From: Actinomycetaceae bacterium MB13-C1-2
GTDB taxonomy: Bacteria > Actinomycetota > Actinomycetes > Actinomycetales > Actinomycetaceae
Assembly: GCA_035621235.1 (NCBI GenBank)
Contig: CP141731.1
Span: 1,178,001 to 1,242,000, forward strand
DNA: 64,000 nucleotides
Direction of reading: 5' to 3'
Shown here: in pieces, positions 1-8,014 of the stretch
Layout: the number at the start of each line of letters is the position of its first letter
Numbering within the stretch: the stretch's first letter is position 1
Made by a program: the position numbers and the translations under genes
Notes under the pieces: model-generated
Seen by the model: only the letters and a program-made list of their open reading frames with translations
Told to the model about the DNA's origin: nothing
The model's database searches: none

Positions 1-430
1 GACGGAACAATCCATATCGGTAGAGGATGCCATAACCGGTAACCGGCAGGTTTAGAGTTGCGCAGGAGTCTAGGAAGCAGGCTGCTAGTCGCCCGAGACC
101 CCCGTTGCCGAGTGCGGCATCATGTTCGGCTTCTAGAACATCAGATAGGTCTTGGCCGCAGTCCTTGACGGCTGCGGCAACTTCGTCCAGCATTCCCAGG
201 TTCACTAGGTTGTTGAGTAGGGCGCGTCCTTCCAGGAACTCGGCAGAGAAGTAGTGCTCCTGCCGTCCCTGTCGGTATCGACGCGTGGTCGAATCCCAGT
301 CATCTGCGATCCTATTAACGACGAAGGCCGACAAGCCCTCCCAGAACTCTGCGGGGGTGGAGTTCGGTGAACTCTTACCTGAGGCTGCACGAATGAACCC
401 ACACAGATTTGTCGTGAGGTCGGTTGTCAT
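1..430 (-). CDS. glgP: Glycogen/maltodextrin phosphorylase, N-terminal part (runs off the window)
   Basis: Partial gene read from an ATG at 430 towards the left edge, about 143 residues visible. It is recognised by phosphorylase family blocks: YFSAEFLEGRALLNN near residue 65 and ALGNGGLGRLAACFLDS near residue 112, followed by the GYGILYRYGLF segment that in glycogen phosphorylases reads GYGI-Y--G-F. The enzyme uses phosphate to release glucose-1-phosphate from glycogen or maltodextrin in the cytoplasm, with pyridoxal phosphate bound further downstream (outside the window). An AGGAG ribosome binding site lies just upstream on the minus strand. It is divergent from the AGE-family sugar isomerase gene, with an operator-like palindrome between them. 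Whether glycogen or maltodextrin is preferred cannot be told from this part. Confidence 0.9.
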   Translation of the reverse strand, partial: MTTDLTTNLCGFIRAASGKSSPNSTPAEFWEGLSAFVVNRIADDWDSTTRRYRQGRQEHYFSAEFLEGRALLNNLVNLGMLDEVAAAVKDCGQDLSDVLEAEHDAALGNGGLGRLAACFLDSCATLNLPVTGYGILYRYGLFR

Positions 431-835
431 GGAACGTCTCCTAGCAACTTCTTTCCTATAGCACTTGCGCCGGGCAATGCGCCGTCGCAATTTCAACCCA
501 CAATGAGCGTGATAGCAAATCCACTCTAGCGTCTTCGGAAACGGTTCCGGAAACGGATCAACTGGCGGTACGTCCGGACATCTAAGCCAATTAGCTGGCG
601 TGGTTTCGATTGTCTGTGGCTGCGGGGTATCTGACTGGTCTCGCGGGCGGAGGATTGTGGGTTGCCTCATCGGCCATCGGGCGCATTGCGGGAATTGCAG
701 TCGGGTGGCGGCGCCGCGTCGGAACACACCAGTTTCTGCAGCCAAGCCCGCACGCAGTGCCACAGAGCCATTTCTAGTTGGCACTAGAATCGACGTATAC
801 ATCGTCGAGTTGATCGTTTGTCAAGGGAGATCTAA
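431..835. other. Divergent intergenic region, phosphorylase / sugar isomerase
   Basis: About 400 bp without a convincing gene. Possible short reading frames have no family features. It holds the promoters of the two divergent carbohydrate genes and the operator-like repeat at 537-556. Confidence 0.6.
537..556. promoter_or_regulatory. Candidate LacI-family-like operator
   Basis: GGAAACGG occurs twice (537-544 and 549-556) around TTCC, giving overlapping near-palindromes GGAAACGGTTCC and GGTTCCGGAAAC. LacI-family operators are short palindromes with a central CG, so this could be the site of a sugar-responsive repressor acting on both divergent genes. No regulator gene is adjacent; assignment is inference. 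Confidence 0.35.
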
Positions 836-2098
836 ATGGGGGAGCAGTCGTCCAAGAATGTTGCTGTCGGTTGTGACAGGGATTGTAAGAACCCGTTTGA
901 GGATCGGGGCCACCTCGCTTGGCTCGATGCCGAGCGGGAGGCACTCCTTGATTTCTATCAGCCGAACGTTCGTCTGAAGTCTGGCGGGTATGCGTACTTA
1001 GACAACGTGGGCAAACCGATGGAAGAAGAAGGGGCACAGCTCTGGCTCGGAGCGAGGATGCTGCACTGCTTCTCTCTCGCGCACCTGCTCGGGCGTCCAG
1101 GTGCGTCCGAGATCGTTGAGCACGGTCTCGATTTCTATGTCGACGGAGACGGGTGGGACTCTGAATACGGCGGTTTCTATGCGACAGTAGGCGGCGCAAA
1201 TCCTTCAGATCGCAAGGAACTCTATGGGCAGGCACAGATGCTGCTAGCGGCATCTTCCGCTTTTGTCGCTGGATTCGACCGCGCACCGGAGCTGTTCGAC
1301 AGGGCAGTGGAAACTGTTGAGCGCTATTGGCGTGAGGAGGAGGGACGCTGCGTTGAGGGCTACGATCGTTCCTTCACTGAGCTCGATACCTATCGGGGCC
1401 AAAACGCAAACATGCACCTGACAGAGGCATACTTGGCCGCGTATGAGGCTTCCGGAAATGCAGTGTTCCTGGAACGTGCCAAGAGGATCGCAACATTCAT
1501 CGCTGGGCGCGCCGCTTCGCCTGAGGAGGGAGCTTGGCGCCTTCCTGAGCACTTCGACGACCAGTGGGAACCAGCGTTAGAGTTCAACCGAGACGAGCCT
1601 CGTCACCCCTTCCGGCCATACGGTTCGCAGCCGGGACACTGGCTGGAGTGGTCCAAGCTGATCCTCCAACTACGTGGGCTTGGCGTGGACGAACCATGGA
1701 TGGTCGCGGCGGCAACCAACCTATTCAACGGTGCCTTTCAGGATGGCTGGATGCCCGCTGGTGGTTTCTGCTACACCGTGGATTGGGACGGGACACCGGT
1801 AGTTCGCGAAAAGTACTTCTGGGAAACGGCCGAAGCAATTGGTGCTGCGCGTTATTTGGCCGAAGAGATCAATGACCCTAGTTATGGCCAAACATACGTG
1901 GATCTCTGGGAGTGGACCGACCAGAACCTGGTTGATCACGTTAACGGAGGATGGTTTCCCGAACTGGGAGAACACAACGAGCCCGTGGTGTTTACGTGGC
2001 CTGGGAAAGCCGACCTCTACCACGCGTTTCAGGCGACGTTGTACGCGAGACTCCCGGAGGACAAGGGACTCGCAGCTTGGGCTGCCGAGCAGGGTTAG
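836..2098 (+). CDS. AGE-family aldose-ketose isomerase / N-acylglucosamine 2-epimerase-like
   Basis: 420 residues, a normal length for the (alpha/alpha)6-barrel AGE family that includes N-acylglucosamine 2-epimerase, mannose isomerase and YihS. Visible family blocks are ARMLHCFSLAH (residue ~79), YGQAQMLLAASSAF (~130), RGQNANMHLTEAYLAAYE (~187), and a C-terminal W-E-fE-r-G segment with conserved Trp, Glu and His. The RGQNANMHL block with a conserved His resembles mannose isomerases and YihS more than GlcNAc epimerases, so aldose-ketose isomerisation of mannose or a related sugar is the best guess. ATG start with AGGGAGA about 8 nt upstream. Soluble, no signal peptide. Divergent from the phosphorylase gene, fitting a sugar-use locus; substrate uncertain. 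Confidence 0.8.
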   Translation: MGEQSSKNVAVGCDRDCKNPFEDRGHLAWLDAEREALLDFYQPNVRLKSGGYAYLDNVGKPMEEEGAQLWLGARMLHCFSLAHLLGRPGASEIVEHGLDFYVDGDGWDSEYGGFYATVGGANPSDRKELYGQAQMLLAASSAFVAGFDRAPELFDRAVETVERYWREEEGRCVEGYDRSFTELDTYRGQNANMHLTEAYLAAYEASGNAVFLERAKRIATFIAGRAASPEEGAWRLPEHFDDQWEPALEFNRDEPRHPFRPYGSQPGHWLEWSKLILQLRGLGVDEPWMVAAATNLFNGAFQDGWMPAGGFCYTVDWDGTPVVREKYFWETAEAIGAARYLAEEINDPSYGQTYVDLWEWTDQNLVDHVNGGWFPELGEHNEPVVFTWPGKADLYHAFQATLYARLPEDKGLAAWAAEQG

Positions 2099-2251
2099 TT
2101 CCCGGCGTATCTGCGGTTAGGAGGGTCTTGGACGGACGGGACCCGTCTTGGATTCTTAGGCGCCGTGAAGATCGCTTGTGCCGACGGTGATTTAGGCTCT
2201 CTTTCGCCGCGTCCCGAAGGGAGGACTGCTGAGCGTTTGGGCGGGAGGGGT

Positions 2252-3109
2252 CTAGTCCTCAGTGTCGTGCAATGGTGTGCCTCGTGCCGGTTTTCTGATC
2301 GTTGCGGCGTAGTCGGGGACATAGTTCGATACAGACACGGACGGCCTGCGGTAGCCGAACCCTTCGGGGCGTTCAGGCATGATGATCGGCTCTGGCGAGG
2401 GAAGCTCCTCGTACGGCAACGAGTCCAACAGATGGTGAATCATATTGAGGCGCGCGGCCTTCTTCGAGTCCGAGTGCACGTGGAACCAGGGCGAGGTTGG
2501 GGTGTCGGTATGGACCATCATCTCGTCCTTAGCACGCGAGTATTCTTCCCATCTGGTGATCGACTCAAGGTCCATGGGAGAGAGCTTCCACTGTCGAAGC
2601 GGGTCATCCAATCGCTTCCTAAATCGTTTGTACTGCATCTTGTCTGAGACAGAAAACCAGTACTTGCGAAGATGGATTCCATCCTCAATCAACATCTGTT
2701 CGAAGATGGGGCACTGGCGCATAAACAGCATGCTTTCCCTCGGGGTGCAAAAGCCCATAACCTTCTCAACTCCCGCCCGGTTGTACCAGGAGCGATCAAA
2801 CAAAACAATCTCTCCCGCTGCCGGCAAGTGGGCAATGTAGCGTTGGAAGTACCACTGAGTCTGCTCGCGTTCGGTTGGTGCGGGTAGAGCTGCGACCCGG
2901 GCGACGCGGGGTGAAAGATACTCGGTGATGCGCTTGATGGTTCCGCCTTTGCCAGCGGCATCGCGCCCCTCGAATATGATGACTATTCGCTCACCGTTCT
3001 CTTTGACCCAACGTTGCAACTTCACCAGTTCGCCCTGTAGGTGAAGTAGCTCAGCCTCGTAGGCTCGATTTGACAGCTTTGTCGTCGCCGGAATGTTTGT
3101 GTCGCTCAT
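2252..3109 (-). CDS. ppk2: Polyphosphate kinase 2 (PPK2 family)
   Basis: 285 residues from ATG 3109; a TTG at 3151 would add 14 residues but no good ribosome binding site is seen for either. Catalyses phosphate transfer between polyphosphate and nucleotides; class I PPK2 enzymes prefer nucleoside diphosphates. Hallmarks: Walker A GRDAAGKGG (~residue 49), FDRSWYNRAGVEKVMGF (~104) with the catalytic Asp and Arg, and the lid region RKYWFSVSDKMQYKRFRKR (~147). The downstream DDPLRQWKLSPMD block is also typical. Convergent with the isomerase gene, 154 bp between stops. Cytoplasmic; direction of reaction in vivo cannot be inferred. Confidence 0.93.
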   Translation of the reverse strand: MSDTNIPATTKLSNRAYEAELLHLQGELVKLQRWVKENGERIVIIFEGRDAAGKGGTIKRITEYLSPRVARVAALPAPTEREQTQWYFQRYIAHLPAAGEIVLFDRSWYNRAGVEKVMGFCTPRESMLFMRQCPIFEQMLIEDGIHLRKYWFSVSDKMQYKRFRKRLDDPLRQWKLSPMDLESITRWEEYSRAKDEMMVHTDTPTSPWFHVHSDSKKAARLNMIHHLLDSLPYEELPSPEPIIMPERPEGFGYRRPSVSVSNYVPDYAATIRKPARGTPLHDTED

Positions 3110-3257
3110 GTCACAAAGGTTAAGGGAATGGGCTTCCGTGCGCGACAGCAATTACGCATGAGTCAATTCTTATGGGTTTCTTGACGTAGCGGTCCAGTCC
3201 CGATTCACTGGAATACATGGACGATGACTGTAGTGACGCCCTGTTCCTCCTGGCTAC

Positions 3258-4592
3258 ATGTCGAGCAGCCTGATGGACCAAGATACTTGGCTCAATATTC
3301 TGCTGGTCGTCGTCTTTGTGCTCATTGGCGGTGTTTTTGCCGCGACTGAACTGGCGCTTGTGTCACTACGCCAAGGTCAGATCGACCGCATGGAGAACGA
3401 GGGGGGACGCGCCGCTCGAACAGCGTCCCTTGCACGGGACCCCAATCGATTCCTCGCCGCAGTTCAGATCGGCGTCACAGTTATGGGATTTCTTTCCGCA
3501 GCGTTCGGTGCGGCAACTCTGGCCCCGGACTTCGCGCCGCTACTGGTGCAAATTGGAATGTCCGAGTCGGTTGCCGCCACAGTTTCCCTTGTTCTGCTGA
3601 CGCTGTTCATCGCCTACCTTTCATTGGTTTTTGGCGAACTGGTTCCAAAACGAATCGCGCTCCAGTACACGGAGAAGGTCGCCAAGTTACTCGGGCCACC
3701 CCTTGACTACTTTGCGCGGCTAATGCGGCCGGTCGTCTGGTTGCTCTCCGTTTCGACGAATGGAGTGGTACGGCTACTGGGCGGGGACCCGGACGCTCGC
3801 GGCGAGGAGATGACTGAGGAAGAACTCAGGACTATCGTTGCGGGTCATCAATCGCTGAGTCCCGATGAACGGAAGATCCTCACAGACGTGATGGACACCG
3901 GGGACCGGACACTGGAAGAAGTCATGACGCCTCGTCCAAGTGTGACCTTTATGCCGGCGGATCTGACTGTTGGGGAAGCGCGTGAGGTGATCCTAAATGC
4001 ACCGTACTCGCGCTACCCGGTTGTGGGAGAGAACTTCGACGATGTGCTCGGATTTCTGCACGTGCGTGATCTTCTGGGAGCTTCCGAGGAACAGCGCGTT
4101 AGAAGCCTGATGCGAGAGGTCCTGCTACTTCCCGCCACCAATCGCGTGCTACCGGTGCTGACACAGATGCGTGCCGAAGGAATGCATATCGCCGTGGTGG
4201 TGGATGAGTATGGCGGCACGGACGGCATCATTACTCTCGAAGATTTGGTCGAGGAGCTAGTTGGGGAAATTCGCGACGAGTACGATCCGAACGTGCCGCT
4301 CTTTATGAGGACGAGCGAAGGCATTCTCAGGGTTAATGCTGGACTCACGATTGAGGAGTTTCAGGAAGTTACCGGGGTTGAACTAGAAGATGGAGAGTAC
4401 GAGACCGCTGCCGGCTACGTCTTAGAGAGGCTCGGGCGCCTCGCAAAGGTGGGGGATGAGGTGGACGTGGCGGGAACTCGGATTGAGGTTGCGGCGGTGC
4501 AGGGCCATCGGATTCTCGTGCTGGATGTTGCGAAACGGTCGGGACCCAACACGAAAACGGGGGGCATGGCGCCCGGTCCTGTCCCTCGGTGA
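3258..4592 (+). CDS. CNNM/CorC-type membrane protein with CBS pair (HlyC/CorC family)
   Basis: 444 residues. The N-terminal ~195 residues form a CNNM (DUF21) membrane domain with hydrophobic segments near residues 13-33, 62-85, 95-120 and 122-145, including the TELALVSLRQ stretch and the GELVPKRIALQ motif. Two CBS repeats follow (~205-335; MTPRPSVTFMPADLT and VDEYGGTDGIITLEDLVEELVGEI), then a CorC_HlyC transporter-associated domain (~355-435). Family members act in Mg2+/Co2+ efflux or homeostasis at the cytoplasmic membrane; 'hemolysin' in older names is unfounded. Oddity: the last codons lie in a 24-bp segment repeated at 4692-4715 inside the convergent marR gene, so the C-terminal tail appears to be made of echo DNA. 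Confidence 0.88.
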   Translation: MSSSLMDQDTWLNILLVVVFVLIGGVFAATELALVSLRQGQIDRMENEGGRAARTASLARDPNRFLAAVQIGVTVMGFLSAAFGAATLAPDFAPLLVQIGMSESVAATVSLVLLTLFIAYLSLVFGELVPKRIALQYTEKVAKLLGPPLDYFARLMRPVVWLLSVSTNGVVRLLGGDPDARGEEMTEEELRTIVAGHQSLSPDERKILTDVMDTGDRTLEEVMTPRPSVTFMPADLTVGEAREVILNAPYSRYPVVGENFDDVLGFLHVRDLLGASEEQRVRSLMREVLLLPATNRVLPVLTQMRAEGMHIAVVVDEYGGTDGIITLEDLVEELVGEIRDEYDPNVPLFMRTSEGILRVNAGLTIEEFQEVTGVELEDGEYETAAGYVLERLGRLAKVGDEVDVAGTRIEVAAVQGHRILVLDVAKRSGPNTKTGGMAPGPVPR

Positions 4593-4594
4593 GG
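4571..4594. repeat. Direct repeat copy 1 (echo of marR 3' part)
   Basis: 24-bp segment matching 4692-4715 at 22 of 24 positions. Read on the minus strand both copies encode HRGTGPG; this copy lies beyond the marR stop and supplies the last codons of the CorC-type gene on the other strand. Confidence 0.7.
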
Positions 4595-4640
4595 CTCGCA
4601 GTGGCGCTTTGGAGATATTCGGTTCGGGGAATGCTCGATG

Positions 4641-5345
4641 TTAGTTCTCGGGATCAGTGCCGTTCTGGGGGAAATCTTCGGGAGGGAATCCACCCGGTCC
4701 AGTCCCTCGGTGAGGACCGTGATTTCGATCGTCGCGTCGGCCTCGCCCTCGATCGTCTCCGCGAGGACCGCGGCGTCTGCCTTCGCCATGAGGGCCACGT
4801 CCGCCCCTACCTCCATGTTCTCCATCTTGGTGACGACGGTCATGATCAGAGCCGGGTCCGTGGTCTCCTCGACCATGTCCGTGTCGGCGCAGGGCAGAGG
4901 GGTCGAAGTCCTCGTCGACGCCAAGTTGATTCTTCAGAGCGGCATTTACTCGGTCGAGGTAGCCTGCCATGTTTGCTTGCTCTGACTGATCGAGGCAATC
5001 GAACACATTGCCAAGAGGCGAAGGGTGTCCTTGCTGCTGCAGGGCACGTCCTTTGTCGGTCAGCTTGACTAGCATGACGCGGCCATCTTCTGGAGACTGC
5101 TCGCGGGTTATGTACCCTTCTTTGGTCAGCTTTGCCAATGTCTCATTTAGCGACGCGGGGTGCAGTCCCAGCACATAGGCAAGATCTTTGGTAGCGATCT
5201 TGTCTTGAAGTTTCAGGGCTGCGAGCACTCGGCCTTGCCCCTGCGACGGGTCGGACCTTACATCACTTGCTCTGCGTGCCTGCCTGCGTTGGTATCGCAG
5301 TAGTCCAATAGTTTGCATCATTTTTTCGTTTAGTTCCTGATTCAC
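4641..5345 (-). CDS. MarR-family transcriptional regulator with His/Gly/Arg-rich tail
   Basis: 234 residues. Residues ~1-140 form a MarR winged helix: LAALKLQDKIATKDLAYVLG, HPASLNETLAKLTKEGYI as recognition helix and EDGRVMLVKLTDKG as wing. The remaining ~75 residues are low complexity, rich in His, Asp, Gly and Arg (for example HGRGDHGPGSDHDRRHQDG), which is unusual for MarR proteins and could bind metal or nucleic acid. Two GGGTACCC palindromes overlap its own promoter, so it probably represses itself. Convergent with the CorC-type gene, with 48 bp between stops; a metal link between the two is only inference. The 3' end contains a 24-bp segment echoed at 4571-4594. Confidence 0.85.
   Translation of the reverse strand: MNQELNEKMMQTIGLLRYQRRQARRASDVRSDPSQGQGRVLAALKLQDKIATKDLAYVLGLHPASLNETLAKLTKEGYITREQSPEDGRVMLVKLTDKGRALQQQGHPSPLGNVFDCLDQSEQANMAGYLDRVNAALKNQLGVDEDFDPSALRRHGHGRGDHGPGSDHDRRHQDGEHGGRGGRGPHGEGRRRGPRGDDRGRGRRDDRNHGPHRGTGPGGFPPEDFPQNGTDPEN
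4692..4715. repeat. Direct repeat copy 2 (within marR 3' part)
   Basis: Partner of 4571-4594 (22/24 identical). It encodes part of the HRGTGPGG stretch near the end of the MarR protein. Confidence 0.7.
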
Positions 5346-5405
5346 AGTGGAATCCTTTCTGGTAAGAGTCTTGATTTATTCAAGTCCGAATGGGGCCCGT
5401 TCGAC

Positions 5406-5451
5406 GGGTACCCTGTGAACAGAATACAAAGGGTACCCTACAATTTGTCAA
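5406..5451 (-). promoter_or_regulatory. marR promoter with two GGGTACCC operators
   Basis: On the minus strand TTGACA (5446-5451) and TATTCT (5421-5426) form a likely -35/-10 pair with a 19-nt spacer. A perfect GGGTACCC palindrome sits between them (5431-5438) and a second one follows the -10 (5406-5413), 25 bp centre to centre. This is the classic layout for steric repression, most simply by the MarR protein encoded 60 bp downstream. Confidence 0.7.
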
Positions 5452-5460
5452 GAGTGATCT

Positions 5461-5511
5461 GGCCCACTGGTGGCGAGGATAGGCGTTGCGCGATTATCCG
5501 CCAGTGGGGCC
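5461..5511. repeat. Inverted repeat upstream of methyltransferase gene
   Basis: GGCCCACTGG (5461-5470) pairs with CCAGTGGGGCC (5501-5511) with one bulge, around a 30-nt loop. A second small hairpin, GTGGGCT-TTC-AGCCCAC, follows at 5571-5587. Both could be leader structures or terminators for transcription entering from either side. Confidence 0.45.
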
Positions 5512-5530
5512 GGTTTGTCCTTCGGAAACG

Positions 5531-5576
5531 GCATGGTCTCGGACGAGGAGCGGCCACGCCGGCAGATATTGTGGGC
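5531..5576 (+). repeat. Echo of the methyltransferase gene 5' end
   Basis: This ~45-bp stretch resembles 5646-5690, which holds the ribosome binding site region and first codons of the methyltransferase gene; about three quarters of positions agree, including GGCAGATATTG. It lies 114 bp upstream and looks like a decayed tandem duplication of the gene start. Confidence 0.6.
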
Positions 5577-5664
5577 TTTCAGCCCACTGCACCCCACCCT
5601 CACGGCAGAGTATCTGCTATAGCGGCCCGCTATTCCTCGTACACCGCATCGTTTCGGATGAAGA

Positions 5665-7161
5665 ATGGCCACCATGGCAGATATTGGGCCCCAGCTCCTT
5701 TCGGGTCTGCGTCTCTCGGCGACTTACCCTTGGGTCATGGTCGACAAACAAGACAAAATAGAGCGTGTGGAGTTTCCCTATCAACTCCTTCGGCGTTGGC
5801 CCGATGCTGAGGCTGAGAACCTGTGTGCCTCTGACGCGACTGACCGCTTGCTTATCGACCTGGCTGCGCCGACTATCCGCAGTGCGGCACCCGGTTCTGT
5901 GGTAATCATTGGTGATCGATACGGAGCCCTAACCCTTGCTACGCTCTCTCTCGGCGCGACCGGAGTGCGGGTTCACCAGGACTCCTTCGCCGGACAACTA
6001 GCTCTGGCGGCGAACGAGGAGGCTCTGCGTGGTTCTGGAACGCATGCGCGTATCGGCTCCGATCGCTCAACTCTGGACGAGATGCCTCCTCCTGCAGAGG
6101 GCGGCCCTGTGGGTGAGGCCGTAGGAAACGGAGTCCAAATAAAGAGATGGCTCGGGAACGAAGCCGCGACGGAAGGAGCGCAAGCAGAGGGCAGGCCTAT
6201 GGGTCGCCCGGTGGACGGTGAGCCTCGGGTCAGCGAGGGGTCCGCCGGTTCGCCTGCGGTGGAGGCGGTTCTTGCTGACCGTGAGTTCACGGGCTACCCA
6301 CTTGACTCATCTTTGCTCACGGATGCTCGGGTAGTGCTGATTCAGCTTCCCAAGGATCTGGATCAGTTTGAGCACTGGATTCGGCTGGTTGCGGCCTACG
6401 CTGCTAAAGATGTTCGGGTCTATGCGGGTGGGCGTACTAAACATATGACCAAGGCGATGAACCAGGTCTTAGAAAGGTTCTTCTCCAATGTCTCTGCGTC
6501 GCGTGCGCGCCAGAAGTCTAGGGTGTTGTTTGCATCAAACCTGCGACTACCTCGACCGGATGCTACAGACGCTTTCGCCGAGACCTACGACCGCGACCTG
6601 GACCTCTGGGTCTGCTCTGTCCCGGGATCGTTTGCTTCGGGGAAGGTAGATCATGGCTCCCGGTTCCTGATTGATTTCATCAGGACGCTTCCCGAACCAA
6701 GACCGGAGAGCCAATTAGTCGCTGCAGATCTGGGTTGTGGGACTGGTGTGCTTGCGACTGTCCTTGTCCGGTCCCGTCCCCTCGGCTTAAGCACGGGCTG
6801 CCACGTGATTGCGACAGATCGCTCAGCCGCGGCGGTGAAATCCGCGCAAGCCACTCTGAGAAAGAATGTGCCCGACGGCGATTGGGAGGTGCGCCAGGAC
6901 AACGCGCTGTCTCAACAGGCCGATCACAGTCTTGATCTGATTGTTTGCAATCCTCCGTTTCACTCGGACGCGGCCGTCTCGACTGAACTTTCGGAACTAC
7001 TATTCGCGGATGCAGCGAGAGTCCTGAAGCCCGGAGGAATCATGTTGACAGTCTTCAACTCGCACCTTCCGCATCGAAGAAGCCTTGAGCGCATGGTTGG
7101 TCCGACTAAACAGTTGGGACGCAACTCAAAGTTTACGGTCACACAGTCCATCAAGAGGTAG
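5665..7161 (+). CDS. Class I SAM-dependent methyltransferase, RlmG/RsmC type (rRNA guanine N2)
   Basis: 498 residues. The C-terminal half carries a Rossmann methyltransferase domain: VAADLGCGTGVLATVL (SAM-binding motif I, ~residue 352), then IVCNPPFHSD (~430), the NPPF motif of base-N methyltransferases, and RVLKPGGIMLTVFNSHLPHR. The PHRRSLERMVGPTKQLGRNSKF ending is shared with RlmG/RsmC-like proteins that methylate guanines in 23S or 16S rRNA. The N-terminal half is the degenerate methyltransferase-like domain usual in this group, interrupted by a hydrophilic insertion (~residues 125-205) that contains an in-frame 90-bp-period duplication (6094-6114 and 6184-6204). A second ATG at 5674 is equally possible. 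Substrate (G1835-like or G1207-like) is not decidable here. Confidence 0.8.
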   Translation: MATMADIGPQLLSGLRLSATYPWVMVDKQDKIERVEFPYQLLRRWPDAEAENLCASDATDRLLIDLAAPTIRSAAPGSVVIIGDRYGALTLATLSLGATGVRVHQDSFAGQLALAANEEALRGSGTHARIGSDRSTLDEMPPPAEGGPVGEAVGNGVQIKRWLGNEAATEGAQAEGRPMGRPVDGEPRVSEGSAGSPAVEAVLADREFTGYPLDSSLLTDARVVLIQLPKDLDQFEHWIRLVAAYAAKDVRVYAGGRTKHMTKAMNQVLERFFSNVSASRARQKSRVLFASNLRLPRPDATDAFAETYDRDLDLWVCSVPGSFASGKVDHGSRFLIDFIRTLPEPRPESQLVAADLGCGTGVLATVLVRSRPLGLSTGCHVIATDRSAAAVKSAQATLRKNVPDGDWEVRQDNALSQQADHSLDLIVCNPPFHSDAAVSTELSELLFADAARVLKPGGIMLTVFNSHLPHRRSLERMVGPTKQLGRNSKFTVTQSIKR

Positions 7162-7206
7162 AGGAGGGCTCGAGGTCCTCACCTCCGGTTGGAATGTCGG
7201 TGATCA

Positions 7207-7341
7207 CTAGGCCCGGGGTTCTACGTTCGCGAATGCGAGGTCGGCCAGGTGATTCGATTCGTCGGTGCGGATGGTGTCTGTCACGTTGAGCAGATGCCGG
7301 CCGTCCTGAAGCTCTGTGGAACCGCATCTATATAGTGTCAT
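7207..7341 (-). CDS. Small hypothetical ORF or gene remnant (44 aa)
   Basis: An ATG at 7341 opens a 44-residue frame ending in NVEPRA. No family is recognised; the sequence looks like ordinary soluble protein (TELQDGRHLLNVTDTIRTD) and may be the start of a larger, now lost, protein. No ribosome binding site is visible. Its interest is that a well-formed operator-like repeat (7349-7385) lies directly upstream. Confidence 0.3.
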   Translation of the reverse strand: MTLYRCGSTELQDGRHLLNVTDTIRTDESNHLADLAFANVEPRA

Positions 7342-7348
7342 GACGGCA

Positions 7349-7385
7349 ATCTATTACCTGATAGATTTAATATCTATTGGGTGAT
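7349..7385. promoter_or_regulatory. Operator-like repeat ATCTAT-N6-ATAGAT
   Basis: ATCTATTACCTGATAGAT (7349-7366) is an inverted repeat, and ATCTATTGGGTGAT (7372-7385) repeats its left part in direct orientation with three changes. The AT-rich segment stands out against GC-rich surroundings. Suitable as a binding site for a TetR- or PadR-like dimer; the nearby TetR gene (7439-8014) is a candidate partner but is only 54 bp away at its 3' end. Confidence 0.45.
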
Positions 7386-7438
7386 GGACAACGAGAGGCC
7401 GGTCAATCCTTTGGCCGCTAAGCCGCCTTAGCTGCTAG

Positions 7439-8014
7439 TTATGCCCGGTACTGTTCGAACCCAGCGAAGACGGTGTCACGCACCTGCTTCCAGTCTGATG
7501 CGTAGTCCGAGATTTCGGTCGAGCGTATCCAGCTAAAGCGGAGGCCGTCAACAACCGTTCCGAGCACAGTGAGCACTGCCTCGGGGTCACGAGGATAGTC
7601 TTTCTTGGCTAGCTCAATCGTCTCGTCAAGATGTCGGGACTTTCGTGCATACCATCCGTAAGCAGGGTGTTCCGGAGAGCCCAAGGCCTGTGCTTCCATG
7701 ATGTCGAAGCTGCGGTTCTCCTTTGCCCTGGACATTGAAACCTTTACAACCGTGTCCGCCCATTCCAGCAGTGTGGGATTATCGGGAATCGCCGCGAGGA
7801 AGGCCGCGCGCTCTTCTTCTTCGCGCTGGTCCAGAACGGCTTCGAGTAGGGGGGTTAGGCCGTCAAAATAGTGCAATACGCCGGGGGCGCTCATCCCGCA
7901 ATAGCGTGCAACTGCCCGGAAACTGAGTCCTCCAGTCCCCTCTTCGGTAATCATTTGCCGCGTTTGGCGCAGTATGAGGTCGCGTCTTTCATCGGGTGCC
8001 AGTCGGCGTGCCAT
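7439..8014 (-). CDS. TetR/AcrR-family transcriptional regulator
   Basis: 191 residues. The N-terminal helix-turn-helix is clear: RRDLILRQTRQMITEEGTGG, LSFRAVARYCGMSAPGVLHYF (~residues 30-50). The rest is the helical ligand-binding domain, with no family-specific motif that would name the ligand. ATG start preceded by GAGGAGGG about 6 nt upstream on the minus strand. It stands alone, with the operator-like repeat 7349-7385 beyond its 3' end and no clear palindrome at its own promoter. Target genes unknown. Confidence 0.9.
   Translation of the reverse strand: MARRLAPDERRDLILRQTRQMITEEGTGGLSFRAVARYCGMSAPGVLHYFDGLTPLLEAVLDQREEEERAAFLAAIPDNPTLLEWADTVVKVSMSRAKENRSFDIMEAQALGSPEHPAYGWYARKSRHLDETIELAKKDYPRDPEAVLTVLGTVVDGLRFSWIRSTEISDYASDWKQVRDTVFAGFEQYRA

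Noticed and set aside
774-1286. 170-residue minus-strand frame opposite the sugar isomerase
   Set aside because: Arg-rich shadow frame with no motifs; the plus-strand gene explains the coding signal.
4415-4924. 169-residue minus-strand frame overlapping the CorC-type gene end and the marR tail
   Set aside because: Out of frame with marR and made of repetitive DNA; only the HRGTGPG echo is informative.
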